Below are positions 26,113-33,548 of a stretch of 64,000 nt of DNA, one piece after another. The DNA lies in the NCBI RefSeq assembly GCF_018130825.1, contig NZ_JAFCJS010000007.1, positions 248,001 to 312,000 of the forward strand. Direction: 5' to 3'. Made by a program: the position numbers and the translations under genes. The notes beneath the pieces are model-generated. The model worked only from the letters and a program-made list of their open reading frames with translations. It ran no database searches and had not been told where the DNA came from. Each line of letters begins with the position of its first letter. The stretch's first letter is position 1. The DNA comes from Bradyrhizobium liaoningense (GTDB lineage Bacteria; Pseudomonadota; Alphaproteobacteria; Rhizobiales; Xanthobacteraceae).

Positions 26113-26919
26113 ATGCCGTCACCCTATACGTTCGCCGATCCCCGGCTCACCAAGTTGGACGGGTTTAAGGTCGAGATCGACGAGGCGCACGAGCGCGCCG
26201 ACATCATCCTGGGAAGGCCACCCTACAACGTCGTGGCGATGCCGCAGCGCTACCAGCTGCGGCTGACCTTCGAGACGCTGGACGAGGATCCGCGGGTCCG
26301 CATCATCGTGGTGCGCGGTGAGGGCGAGCATTTCTCCAGCGGCGGCAATATCGGCGGCTTCATGGAGGCGAGCCCGGAGCATGTCTCCAAGCTTGCCTGG
26401 AACATCGCTGCGCCCGCGCGTTGCGCCAAGCCCGTGATCGTCGCCAATCGCGGCTATTGCTTCGGCGTCGGCTTCGAGCTGTCGCTCGCCTGCGATTTCC
26501 GCATCGCCTCGGAGACCACGCAATACGCCCTGCCGGAGCAGAAGCTCGGACAGATCCCGGGCTCGGGCGGCTCGGCGCGCCTGCAGAAGATGGTCGGCAT
26601 CACCCGCACCAAGGACATCGTGATGCGCTCCAAGCGCATCTCGGCGAAGCAGGCGTACGAGTGGGGCATCGCCACCGAATGCGTGCCGGATGCCGAACTG
26701 GAGAAGGCGACCGACAAGCTCGTCGACGAGCTCCGCACCTTCTCGCCGCTGGCGCAGCGCACGGCCAAGAAGCTGCTCAACGACACCGAGGATTCCACGC
26801 TCGCCATCGCCATCGAGCTCGAAGGCCATTGCTACAGCCGCCTGCGCCAGTCCGAGGACTTCAAGGAGGGTGTCGAGGCCTTCAATGCCAAGCGTCCGCC
26901 GAAATTCGTCGGCCGCTGA
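26113..26919 (+). CDS. hmfE: Crotonase-family hydrolase, probable 2-oxoglutaroyl-CoA hydrolase (HmfE)
   Basis: A 268-residue enoyl-CoA hydratase/isomerase-family protein. The oxyanion-hole segments are EHFSSGGNIGGF and NRGYCFGVGFELSLACDFRIAS. In the furoate pathway, 5-hydroxyfuroyl-CoA is hydrated and ring-opened and the resulting 2-oxoglutaroyl-CoA is hydrolysed; HmfE is assigned this last step. It lies 30 bp after the synthetase with AAGGAAG before the ATG. Position in the operon is the main basis for the specific name. Confidence 0.85.
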   Translation: MPSPYTFADPRLTKLDGFKVEIDEAHERADIILGRPPYNVVAMPQRYQLRLTFETLDEDPRVRIIVVRGEGEHFSSGGNIGGFMEASPEHVSKLAWNIAAPARCAKPVIVANRGYCFGVGFELSLACDFRIASETTQYALPEQKLGQIPGSGGSARLQKMVGITRTKDIVMRSKRISAKQAYEWGIATECVPDAELEKATDKLVDELRTFSPLAQRTAKKLLNDTEDSTLAIAIELEGHCYSRLRQSEDFKEGVEAFNAKRPPKFVGR

Positions 26920-26936
26920 TACGGGACTGAACTGTC

Positions 26937-26960
26937 GCGGTTCGCCATGGCGCGGACCGC
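26937..26960 (+). terminator. Hairpin between hmfE and the MFS gene
   Basis: GCGGTTCGC (26937-26945) and GCGGACCGC (26952-26960) form a 9-bp stem with one mismatch or wobble and a 6-nt loop. No T-tract follows, so it may stabilise the upstream message or partly attenuate transcription into the transporter gene rather than terminate it. Confidence 0.35.
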
Positions 26961-26991
26961 GGCGCCATTCAAACGGGGGAGGTAAAACAAC

Positions 26992-28323
26992 ATGGCTGAG
27001 ATGGATATGCCGGTCGCGGGTACGCACGCATCGGCCGATAACAAGCAGATGGTCAATGCGATCATCGCATCGGTGCTCGGATGGGCGCTCGATCTGTTCG
27101 ATTTGTTCATTCTGCTCTACGTGGCGCCGGTCGTCGGCGCGCTGTTCTTTCCGTCGAGCAATGCGGCGCTGTCGCTGGCGGCGGTCTACGGCTCGTTCGC
27201 CGTGACGCTCTTGATGCGGCCGCTTGGCTCGGCGGTGTTCGGTCATTATGCCGACGTGCATGGCCGCAAGCAGGCCATGCTGATCGCCATCGTCGGCGTC
27301 GGTCTCAGCACGGCGGCGTTCGGCCTGCTGCCGACCATTGCGCAGGTCGGCGTGATCGCGCCGATCGTGTTCCTGGTCCTGCGACTGGTGCAGGGCGTGT
27401 TCGTCGGCGGCGTCGTGGCGTCGACCCACACGATCGGCACCGAGTCCGTGCCGCCGCAATGGCGCGGTGCGATGTCGGGCCTGGTCGGCGGTGGCGGTGC
27501 CGGCATCGGCGCGCTGCTGGCGTCCTTCATCTTCCTGATCACGTCCTCGGTGTTCCCCGGCGATGCCTTCGCGGTGTGGGGCTGGCGCTTCATGTTCTTC
27601 TCGGGCCTGCTGAGCTCGCTGCTCGGCTGGTTCATCTTCCGCAACCTCGAAGAATCTCCATATTTCAAGGAGCTCAAGCGCCAGCAGGGCAACAAGCAGG
27701 CGAAGGTCTCGAAGGCGCCGGTCAAGGACGTGTTCTCCGGCGAGTATCGCGGCGTGCTGCTGGTCAACCTGCTCATCACCTTCGGTGGCGGTGCCGGCTA
27801 TTATCTCACCTCGGGCTATCTGCCGAGCTTTCTGAAAGTCATCAACGCGGTTCCGAACCAGACCTCGTCGCTGATCCTGATGGCGGCGAGCGTCTCGGCG
27901 TTCTTCTCGGCCGTTCTGGTCGGCGCGCTGAGTGACTGGATCGGCCGCAAGAAGACGTTCCTGCTGATCGGCGCGCTGGCGGCGGTGCTGTTGCCGCTGT
28001 GCTATCTCAACCTCGCCGCCAGCAAGGACACGACGCAGATCACGCTTCTTGCGCTCGCCATCGCCTTCATCGGCAATGCCGGATACGCGCCGGTGCTGAT
28101 CTTCCTGAACGAGCGTTTCCCGACCGCGCTGCGCGCGAGCGGCACCGGCCTGTCCTGGAACATCGGCTTCGCGCTGGGCGGCATGATGCCGACCTTCGTC
28201 TCGCTGGTGAGCGCCAGCCCGGCGCAGATTCCGATGTCGCTGGCCTACTTCGCGGTCGGCGTGTTCGTGATCTATCTGATCGGGGCGATCGTGATCCCCG
28301 AGACCAAGGGCAACTTCCGCTGA
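26992..28323 (+). CDS. MFS transporter, metabolite:H+ symporter type
   Basis: A 443-residue membrane protein with about 12 hydrophobic segments. The loop motif GHYADVHGRKQAM between segments 2 and 3 is repeated as GALSDWIGRKKTF between segments 8 and 9; RLVQGVFVGG and the C-terminal PETKGNFR are typical of the MHS family. It follows hmfE by 72 bp with GGGGGAGG upstream of the ATG. It probably imports furoate or furandicarboxylate; Cupriavidus hmf clusters also carry an MFS gene (hmfT). Substrate is inference. Confidence 0.87.
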   Translation: MAEMDMPVAGTHASADNKQMVNAIIASVLGWALDLFDLFILLYVAPVVGALFFPSSNAALSLAAVYGSFAVTLLMRPLGSAVFGHYADVHGRKQAMLIAIVGVGLSTAAFGLLPTIAQVGVIAPIVFLVLRLVQGVFVGGVVASTHTIGTESVPPQWRGAMSGLVGGGGAGIGALLASFIFLITSSVFPGDAFAVWGWRFMFFSGLLSSLLGWFIFRNLEESPYFKELKRQQGNKQAKVSKAPVKDVFSGEYRGVLLVNLLITFGGGAGYYLTSGYLPSFLKVINAVPNQTSSLILMAASVSAFFSAVLVGALSDWIGRKKTFLLIGALAAVLLPLCYLNLAASKDTTQITLLALAIAFIGNAGYAPVLIFLNERFPTALRASGTGLSWNIGFALGGMMPTFVSLVSASPAQIPMSLAYFAVGVFVIYLIGAIVIPETKGNFR

Positions 28324-28328
28324 GTCTT

Positions 28329-28363
28329 GAGCCGGCGCGGCTGCCTTGCCGCCGCGCCGGCTC
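28329..28363 (+). terminator. Strong GC hairpin after the MFS gene
   Basis: Arms GAGCCGGCGCGGC (28329-28341) and GCCGCGCCGGCTC (28351-28363) are perfect 13-bp complements with a 9-nt loop. It begins 5 bp after the MFS stop and ends 24 bp before the hmfH remnant. The lack of a T-run is usual for GC-rich alphaproteobacteria. It probably ends the main furan transcript. Confidence 0.6.
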
Positions 28364-28386
28364 GCTCGACGCATAACGAGACGGAA

Positions 28387-28690
28387 ATGGATGAGCTGCA
28401 TTTCGACGATGTGATCGTCGGCGGCGGGTCGGCGGGCTGCGTGCTGGCCAACAGGCTTTCCGCGGATGGACGTCGCCGCGTCCTGCTGATCGAAGCCGGG
28501 ATGGACACCCCGCCCGAGGCAACACCGCCGGAAATTCTCGACAGCTATCCGATGCCGCTGTTCTTCGGCGACAGATACATCTGGCCGGGCCTGTCGGCGG
28601 CGGCCGGCCGCAATGCCGCGGGCAAGCCGGTCGTCCGCGGCTATGAGCAGGGCCGGGTGATGGGCGGCGGCTCCAGCATCAACGTCAGGG
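28387..28690 (+). pseudogene. hmfH: Truncated GMC oxidoreductase (HMF/furfural oxidase, HmfH) remnant
   Basis: An ATG at 28387 opens about 100 residues that match the start of HMF oxidase-type GMC flavoproteins: the FAD-binding VIVGGGSAGCVLANRLS, VLLIEAGMDTPPE, PPEILDSYP and YEQGRVMGGGSSINV. Full enzymes are over 500 residues. Homology stops abruptly after INV at about 28688; the open frame then runs through unrelated sequence to a stop at 28810-28812. The substrate and most of the FAD domains are missing, so it cannot be active. HmfH oxidises hydroxymethylfurfural to furandicarboxylate, the entry step of the pathway encoded upstream. Confidence 0.82.
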
Positions 28691-28760
28691 TGGGCTCGAG
28701 GCGATCGAGGGGTACCTCAACACGAAGTTCGCGACCCAAGCGAGCGCGTAAGCGAGATCT

Positions 28761-28876
28761 CGTAGGGTGGGTTAGCCCCGCGGCTGCGCAAAGCGCAGTC
28801 CGCGCGGCGTAACCCACCTCTTCTGTATCCGCGTAGAAAGACAGCGGTGGGTTACGCTTCGCTAACCCACCCTACG
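28761..28876. repeat. Nested inverted repeat, GTAGGGTGGGTTAGC type
   Basis: Outer arms 28761-28776 and 28861-28876 are perfect 16-bp inverted copies. Inner arms 28807-28818 and 28846-28857 are perfect 12-bp inverted copies. It lies downstream of the hmfH break. This element type is widespread between Bradyrhizobium genes as far as I recall; copy number could not be checked. Confidence 0.88.
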
Positions 28877-28881
28877 TTCTT

Positions 28882-29016
28882 GTGCCCCGGACGCAGCGCA
28901 GCGCTTCTTCAGCGGTGCGCTGCAGAGCCGGGGCCCATCTTGTCGCGCGTCGTGCCCCATCTCTGGGTCCCGGCTCTGCGCAGCAACGCTTGCGCGTTGC
29001 AGCGCGTCCGGGACAC
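28882..29016. repeat. Nested inverted repeat, GTGCCCCGGACGC type
   Basis: Outer arms 28882-28894 and 29004-29016 and inner arms 28922-28937 and 28964-28979 are inverted copies, each with one mismatch. It follows the previous element after 5 bp and ends 17 bp before the stop of the minus-strand binding-protein gene. Predicted small open frames across it are repeat artefacts. Together the two elements fill nearly all of the 28690-29033 gap. Confidence 0.85.
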
Positions 29017-29033
29017 GAGATCGGGGGCTATCG

Positions 29034-29870
29034 TCAATTTGTCGGCCCATCCCCGCGAATGGCAAACGTCGTGGCCTTCAGCTTGGTCATGCCGAACTTG
29101 TCGAACAGCTTGTCATAGGTGCCATCAGTGCGGATCGCGGTGAGGGCGTCGGCGACGGCCTGGGCAAGCAGCTTGTCGCGGAAGGCGAAAGTGATGTCGG
29201 TGCCGGCGATGTCGCGAACCCAGATCTTTGCGATGCCCTTCTGCTCCAGCGAATTTGCGGTCTCGTTGATGTTCAGCGCGGCCTCGAGCTGTCCGGCGCG
29301 CAGCGCCGCCGAGGTGGCGGTGACGGTGGTGAAGGTGCGCAGCTCGATCGGCTTGAGGCCTTTGGCTTCCATCGCCGTGCTGAACTCGCGCGCCTTGCGC
29401 TCGGTGTAGGTCGCCGATTCCACGCCGACCACGCGGCCGGCGAGATCCTCGAACTTCTCCAGCTTCAGGCTGGAGGAGGGGTCGGTGTAGATGCTGATCG
29501 CCTGCTGCGCGTAAGGCACGAGGTAGAGCATCTTCGAGCGCTCCTCGGTCCAGAACAGGCCGGTGTTGATGGCATCGAAGCGGCCGGAGCGCAGCGCCGG
29601 GATCATCGGCGGGAAATCCATGCGCAGGAACACCGCCTCGACGCAGATGCGCTTGGCGATCTCGCGGGCGAGCTCGACATTGAGGCCCTGCAACTCGCCC
29701 TTGTCGTCGACGAATTGCTGCGGCGGCAGGGTCGGGTTGATCGACATCTGCCATTTCGGCGCCTCGATCAGGCTCGACGCCGGCACTTTCGGCGTGCAGG
29801 TCTGGGCAGCGGCGGCCTGCGTCAGGCCGACCAGCAGGGCGAGGGCGGAGAAAGTCTTGGGAAATCGCAT
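29034..29870 (-). CDS. Family 3 (amino-acid type) ABC solute-binding protein without its own permease
   Basis: A 278-residue periplasmic protein. A signal peptide covers residues 1-22 (cleavage near AAAQ). The ligand-cleft segments are MSINPTLPPQQFVDDKGELQ, RMDFPPMIPALRSGRFD and NTGLFWTEERSKM. It is a clear paralogue of the binding protein at 40344, which shares the same motifs and length and has a permease and ATPase beside it. No membrane component lies next to this copy, so it may dock on that permease. It is the last gene of the minus arm, 71 bp after the MaoC gene. Confidence 0.88.
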   Translation of the reverse strand: MRFPKTFSALALLVGLTQAAAAQTCTPKVPASSLIEAPKWQMSINPTLPPQQFVDDKGELQGLNVELAREIAKRICVEAVFLRMDFPPMIPALRSGRFDAINTGLFWTEERSKMLYLVPYAQQAISIYTDPSSSLKLEKFEDLAGRVVGVESATYTERKAREFSTAMEAKGLKPIELRTFTTVTATSAALRAGQLEAALNINETANSLEQKGIAKIWVRDIAGTDITFAFRDKLLAQAVADALTAIRTDGTYDKLFDKFGMTKLKATTFAIRGDGPTN

Positions 29871-29941
29871 CTGAATACTCCGATCAAATCGTGGGTGAGA
29901 GGGGAGCCGTTCTCCGGTCCGACGTCTTCTTCATTGTCTCG

Positions 29942-30424
29942 TCATGTGGCTGCCGCAGCGTCGGCTTGCCGGGTCAGGATCAGCGAGATGTGGCGGGCCG
30001 CGGTCACGACCTCGTCGCGCTGGTTGAGCAGGTCGAGCGTCTCGACGACGATGCCGCGCTCGGGGTTTTTGGTCGGCCGCTTCTCGACGAAGCGGAAGCG
30101 CACGCGCAAGCTGTCGCCGGCAACGATGGGGCCCTTGAATTTCACCTCGTCCCAGCCGAGCGAGGCGACGGAGGTCTCCTCGTACAGCTTCAATTCCGAC
30201 TTCAGCCCTTCCATTAGCGACAGGCCGAACAGGCCATGGCCGATCACCGCGGGAAAGCCGCGCGAGCGCGCATAGGCGCCGTCGACGTGGAGCGGGTGGT
30301 GATCGCGCGTGACGTCGGCGAAGACTGCGATATCAGCCTCGGTCACGGTGTGCACCGCGGTCTCGAACTCCGCGCCGAGCGCGATGTCTTCGTAACGCAG
30401 ATTGATCGGGGCGCTGGCGTTCAT
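29942..30424 (-). CDS. MaoC-like (R)-enoyl-CoA hydratase
   Basis: A 160-residue single hotdog-fold protein. The hydratase motif is intact: VTRDHHPLHVDGAYARSRGF carries the catalytic Asp and His, followed by GHGLFGLSLMEGL. Such enzymes add water to 2-enoyl-CoA thioesters. It is 9 bp after the CoA-transferase gene in the minus arm, next to an acyl-CoA dehydrogenase, so activation, desaturation and hydration steps are encoded together. Confidence 0.88.
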   Translation of the reverse strand: MNASAPINLRYEDIALGAEFETAVHTVTEADIAVFADVTRDHHPLHVDGAYARSRGFPAVIGHGLFGLSLMEGLKSELKLYEETSVASLGWDEVKFKGPIVAGDSLRVRFRFVEKRPTKNPERGIVVETLDLLNQRDEVVTAARHISLILTRQADAAAAT

Positions 30425-30433
30425 GCTGATCCC

Positions 30434-32017
30434 TCAGGCAACCTTCCGTGGCCGCGCCGGCAGCGCCTTGAAGCTCTGCGCGATCCCCATCGGCCCGGAC
30501 CGGAAGATGCGCGGGTCCATGTCCTTCAGCTGCGGGCTGATGCGTGGGCGAAAGCCCATATGGGCGAGGATGTCCTCCTCGAGCCGCACGCCGGGGGCGA
30601 TCTCGGTCAGGGTCACGTGGCCGTTCTCGAGCTCGAACACGGCGCGCTCGGTGACGTAGCTGACATGCTGGCCGCGCTGCGCCGCGAGCGAGGCGCTGAA
30701 GCTGATCTGGCCGACTTGTGGGACGAACTTGCGGAAGGCGCCGTCGCGCCGGATGGCGAGGCGGCCGTTCTCGACGCCAATGTCGAACTTGCCGCCGGTC
30801 ATGGTGCCGCTGAAGATCAGCCGCTTGGCGTTCTGCGTGATGTCGATGAAGCCGCCGGAGCCGTCGCGGCGCTCGCCGAAACGGGTGACGTTGACGTTGC
30901 CGGCTTCATCGACTTCCGCGAAGGAGAGGAAGGCGCAGGAGAGGCCGCCGCCGTCGTAGAAGTCGAACTGATAGGCCTGGTCGAGAATGACGCGCGGATT
31001 GATCGCGGTGCCGAATTCGCGCGCATGCCCGGGCACGCCGCCGACGACGCCTGACTCCACCGTCAGCGTGATCAAGTCGGAGATGCCTTCCTCGGCCGCG
31101 ACATTCGGGATCATCGCGGAGATGCCGACGCCGAGATTGACGACGTCGCGCGGGCGCAATTCGAAAGCGGCGCGGCGGGCGATCACCCGACGCTCGGTCA
31201 GAGGATCGGGCGTGATCATCGCCACCGGCACGCGCGTCTCGCCGCAGCGCGCGGGATCATAGGCGGTGCCGTAGGTCTGCATCTGCTCGGGCTCGAGCAC
31301 GACGTGGTCGATCAGGAAGCCCGGGATCTTCACCATCTGCGGATGGATCGAGCCGCGCTTGACGATGCGCTTGACCTGGCAGATCACGGTGCCGCCGGCA
31401 TTGTGCACGGCCTGCGCGATCGAGAGATCCTCGCGCGTCGTGCCCTCGTGCTCCATGCTGATATAGCCGTCCTCGTCGGCAGAGGTGCCGCGGATGATGG
31501 CGACATCGGGCGGATTGGGAACGCGGTAGAGCAGGTATGATTGGCCGTGCAGCTCGAGCAGGTCCACCAGCGGCGCGGTGGTGCGCTTGTTCATGCGGCC
31601 GCCGTCCTGGCGCGGGTCCATATAGGTGTTGAGGCCGACATGGGTGAGCACGCCGGGATGTTTCGCGGCCATGGCGCGGCAGAGCTGGCTCATCACGCCT
31701 TGCGGGAAATTATAGGCGTCGATCAGCTCGTCGCGGACGAGGCGCATGAACGGCACTTGGAGGCCGAAATTGCCGCCGATGACGCGCGCGATCAGGCCTT
31801 CATGGGCGAGATGGCAGAGGCCCTTCTCGGTCACGGCGCCGACGCCGGTGATGTTGATCAGCGTCAGATTGTGCGGGCCCTGGCCGCCGACGAAGCGCTG
31901 CTCCAGCGCGTCGAGAATGGCTTCGGCAGCGCCGGTGCCGCCGTTGCCGCCGACGATCAGCGTGTCGGTGTCGCGGATCAGGCCCGCTGCTTCTTTCGCG
32001 GTGATGATGCTCAGCAT
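30434..32017 (-). CDS. Family I CoA-transferase (acetate/propionate CoA-transferase YdiF-like)
   Basis: A 527-residue fused two-domain CoA-transferase. The N-terminal domain opens MLSIITAKEAAGLIRDTDTL with GGNGGTGAAEAIL; the C-terminal domain contains LTVESGVVGGVPG, which holds the catalytic Glu that forms the glutamyl-CoA thioester. Length matches single-chain YdiF-type enzymes. It moves CoA between carboxylates, here probably onto the pathway substrate or off a product. It lies 4 bp after the acyl-CoA dehydrogenase gene. Confidence 0.9.
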   Translation of the reverse strand: MLSIITAKEAAGLIRDTDTLIVGGNGGTGAAEAILDALEQRFVGGQGPHNLTLINITGVGAVTEKGLCHLAHEGLIARVIGGNFGLQVPFMRLVRDELIDAYNFPQGVMSQLCRAMAAKHPGVLTHVGLNTYMDPRQDGGRMNKRTTAPLVDLLELHGQSYLLYRVPNPPDVAIIRGTSADEDGYISMEHEGTTREDLSIAQAVHNAGGTVICQVKRIVKRGSIHPQMVKIPGFLIDHVVLEPEQMQTYGTAYDPARCGETRVPVAMITPDPLTERRVIARRAAFELRPRDVVNLGVGISAMIPNVAAEEGISDLITLTVESGVVGGVPGHAREFGTAINPRVILDQAYQFDFYDGGGLSCAFLSFAEVDEAGNVNVTRFGERRDGSGGFIDITQNAKRLIFSGTMTGGKFDIGVENGRLAIRRDGAFRKFVPQVGQISFSASLAAQRGQHVSYVTERAVFELENGHVTLTEIAPGVRLEEDILAHMGFRPRISPQLKDMDPRIFRSGPMGIAQSFKALPARPRKVA

Positions 32018-32021
32018 GCCC

Positions 32022-33164
32022 TCACGCGGCCTCCTTCTCGACCTGGCGGGCGATGATCAGCCGCTGGATCTGGTTGGTGCCCTCGTAGATCTGGGCGAGG
32101 CGGACGTCGCGGAAGATGCGCTCGATGCGGTACTCGCGCGAATAGCCGTTGCCGCCGTGGATCTGCAGTGCGTTGGAGACGTGCTTCATCGCCATGTCGG
32201 TGGTGAACAGCTTTGCCTGCGCCGCCTCCTTGGCAATCGGCTCACCGGCATCGTGCAGGCGCGCGGCGTGATGGATCAGGAGGCGCGCAGCCGCAATGTC
32301 GGTCGACATGTCCGCGAGCATGAATTGCACCGCCTGGAAGCCGATGATGGCCTGGCCGAACTGCTTGCGGTCCTTGGCATAGGCGGTCGCGTCCTCGAAC
32401 GCGGCCTGCGCCATGCCGAGCGCCATCGAGGCCATCATCAGCCGGCTAAAGTTGAAATTGCTCATCGCCATCTTGAAGGCCTGGTTCTCCGGCCCCATCA
32501 CGCTGTCCGAGGGCAGGCGCACATCGGAGAAGGTGATCTGGCAGTCGTCGAGGCCGTGCATGCCGAGCAGCTCCTCGTTCTTGCCGCGGGCGATGCCGGG
32601 CAGGGCGCCGTCGACGAGAAGACAGGAGATGGAGCGGTGGCCCGCCTCGGCGCCGGTGCGCGCGAACACCATGATGCGGTCGGCGACGCCGCCGAGCGTC
32701 ACCCAGGCCTTGGTGCCGTTGAGCCGCCAGCCGTTGCCTTCGCGCACCGCGTTGGTGCGGATGCTAGCTACGTCGGAGCCGTGATCGGGCTCGGAGACGG
32801 CGGTGGCGGGAATGATGTCGCCGCTCAGGATCTTCGGGATCAGCGCCTTGTGCGCGTCGGTGCCGTGATGGTCGAAGAACAGCACGGCTTCGACGGGGAT
32901 CGCGAAGGCGTTGGCGACCGCGCCGGAGCAGCGCGCCAGCTCCTCCATCGCGATGCAGGCCGCGACCGCGTCGAGACCGGCACCGCCGGCGCCTTCACGC
33001 AGGCAGATGCCGAACAGGCCGAGATCGGCCATGCCCTTGTAGAGGGTGCGGTCGAAGCGGTCCTCGCGATCGATCGCGGCGGCGCGCGGCAGGATCTCCG
33101 CTTCCGCGAAGCGGCGGGCGGTCTCGCGCAGGGCTTTCTGGTCTTGGCTGTAGAAGCGGTCCAT
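32022..33164 (-). CDS. Acyl-CoA dehydrogenase
   Basis: A 380-residue FAD enzyme. The flavin-binding segment is AVSEPDHGSDVASI, the substrate/FAD loop is GTKAWVTLGGVAD and the C-terminal segment is RIFRDVRLAQIYEGTNQIQ, where the Glu of YEGT is the usual catalytic base. It makes the 2,3-double bond of an acyl-CoA and passes electrons to ETF. It is co-directional with the CoA-transferase and MaoC genes and 12 bp after the tautomerase gene. Confidence 0.92.
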   Translation of the reverse strand: MDRFYSQDQKALRETARRFAEAEILPRAAAIDREDRFDRTLYKGMADLGLFGICLREGAGGAGLDAVAACIAMEELARCSGAVANAFAIPVEAVLFFDHHGTDAHKALIPKILSGDIIPATAVSEPDHGSDVASIRTNAVREGNGWRLNGTKAWVTLGGVADRIMVFARTGAEAGHRSISCLLVDGALPGIARGKNEELLGMHGLDDCQITFSDVRLPSDSVMGPENQAFKMAMSNFNFSRLMMASMALGMAQAAFEDATAYAKDRKQFGQAIIGFQAVQFMLADMSTDIAAARLLIHHAARLHDAGEPIAKEAAQAKLFTTDMAMKHVSNALQIHGGNGYSREYRIERIFRDVRLAQIYEGTNQIQRLIIARQVEKEAA

Positions 33165-33176
33165 GGCGTGCTCCCG

Positions 33177-33545
33177 TCAGTCGCTGGCGAGCTTGGAATC
33201 GTGGGAGACTTCGCTGCGGTCGCGGTCGCAGAAATAGACCGCGACGTCGTCGCCGGGCACGCCATAGGCGCTGCATACGGCGCGGGTCAGCGCGATGGCG
33301 GCGGCGCGGCGCTCGGCCTCGCTGCGGCGGAAGGCGTGGACCTTGAGCAGGATGCGCTGGCCGGTGGCCGGAGCGCCGAACGTGCCGGCATGGGCGTAGT
33401 CGTCGGGCGCAATGTTCAGGAAATAGAGCGTGACCGTATCAGCGGTGACGCCGAACGCCGACATCAGGCCGTCGGTCACCGACCGCGCCAGCGCGGCCTT
33501 GCGCTGGGATGGGACTTGCGGGGCGAGCACTTCGACATAGGGCAT
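33177..33545 (-). CDS. Tautomerase-superfamily protein (tandem 4-oxalocrotonate tautomerase-like)
   Basis: A 122-residue protein that starts MPYVEV, leaving an N-terminal Pro after Met removal, the catalytic base of this superfamily. It looks like two linked beta-alpha-beta units, residues about 2-60 and 66-115 (RILLKVHAFRRSEAER and YFCDRDRSEVSH). This is the length of the fused members such as CaaD or malonate-semialdehyde decarboxylase. Only the first unit has the Pro. Keto-enol tautomerisation or decarboxylation of a pathway intermediate is plausible. It lies 3 bp after the LacI gene. Confidence 0.75.
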   Translation of the reverse strand: MPYVEVLAPQVPSQRKAALARSVTDGLMSAFGVTADTVTLYFLNIAPDDYAHAGTFGAPATGQRILLKVHAFRRSEAERRAAAIALTRAVCSAYGVPGDDVAVYFCDRDRSEVSHDSKLASD

Positions 33546-33548
33546 CGG

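Noticed and set aside
26119..28401. 760-codon open frame on the minus strand
   Set aside because: It is the antisense shadow of hmfE and the MFS gene, both with clear family motifs on the plus strand. The product is His/Arg/Asp-rich without any domain pattern.
28847..29143. Small open frames between hmfH and the binding protein
   Set aside because: They lie inside the two inverted repeats and the antisense of the binding-protein gene.
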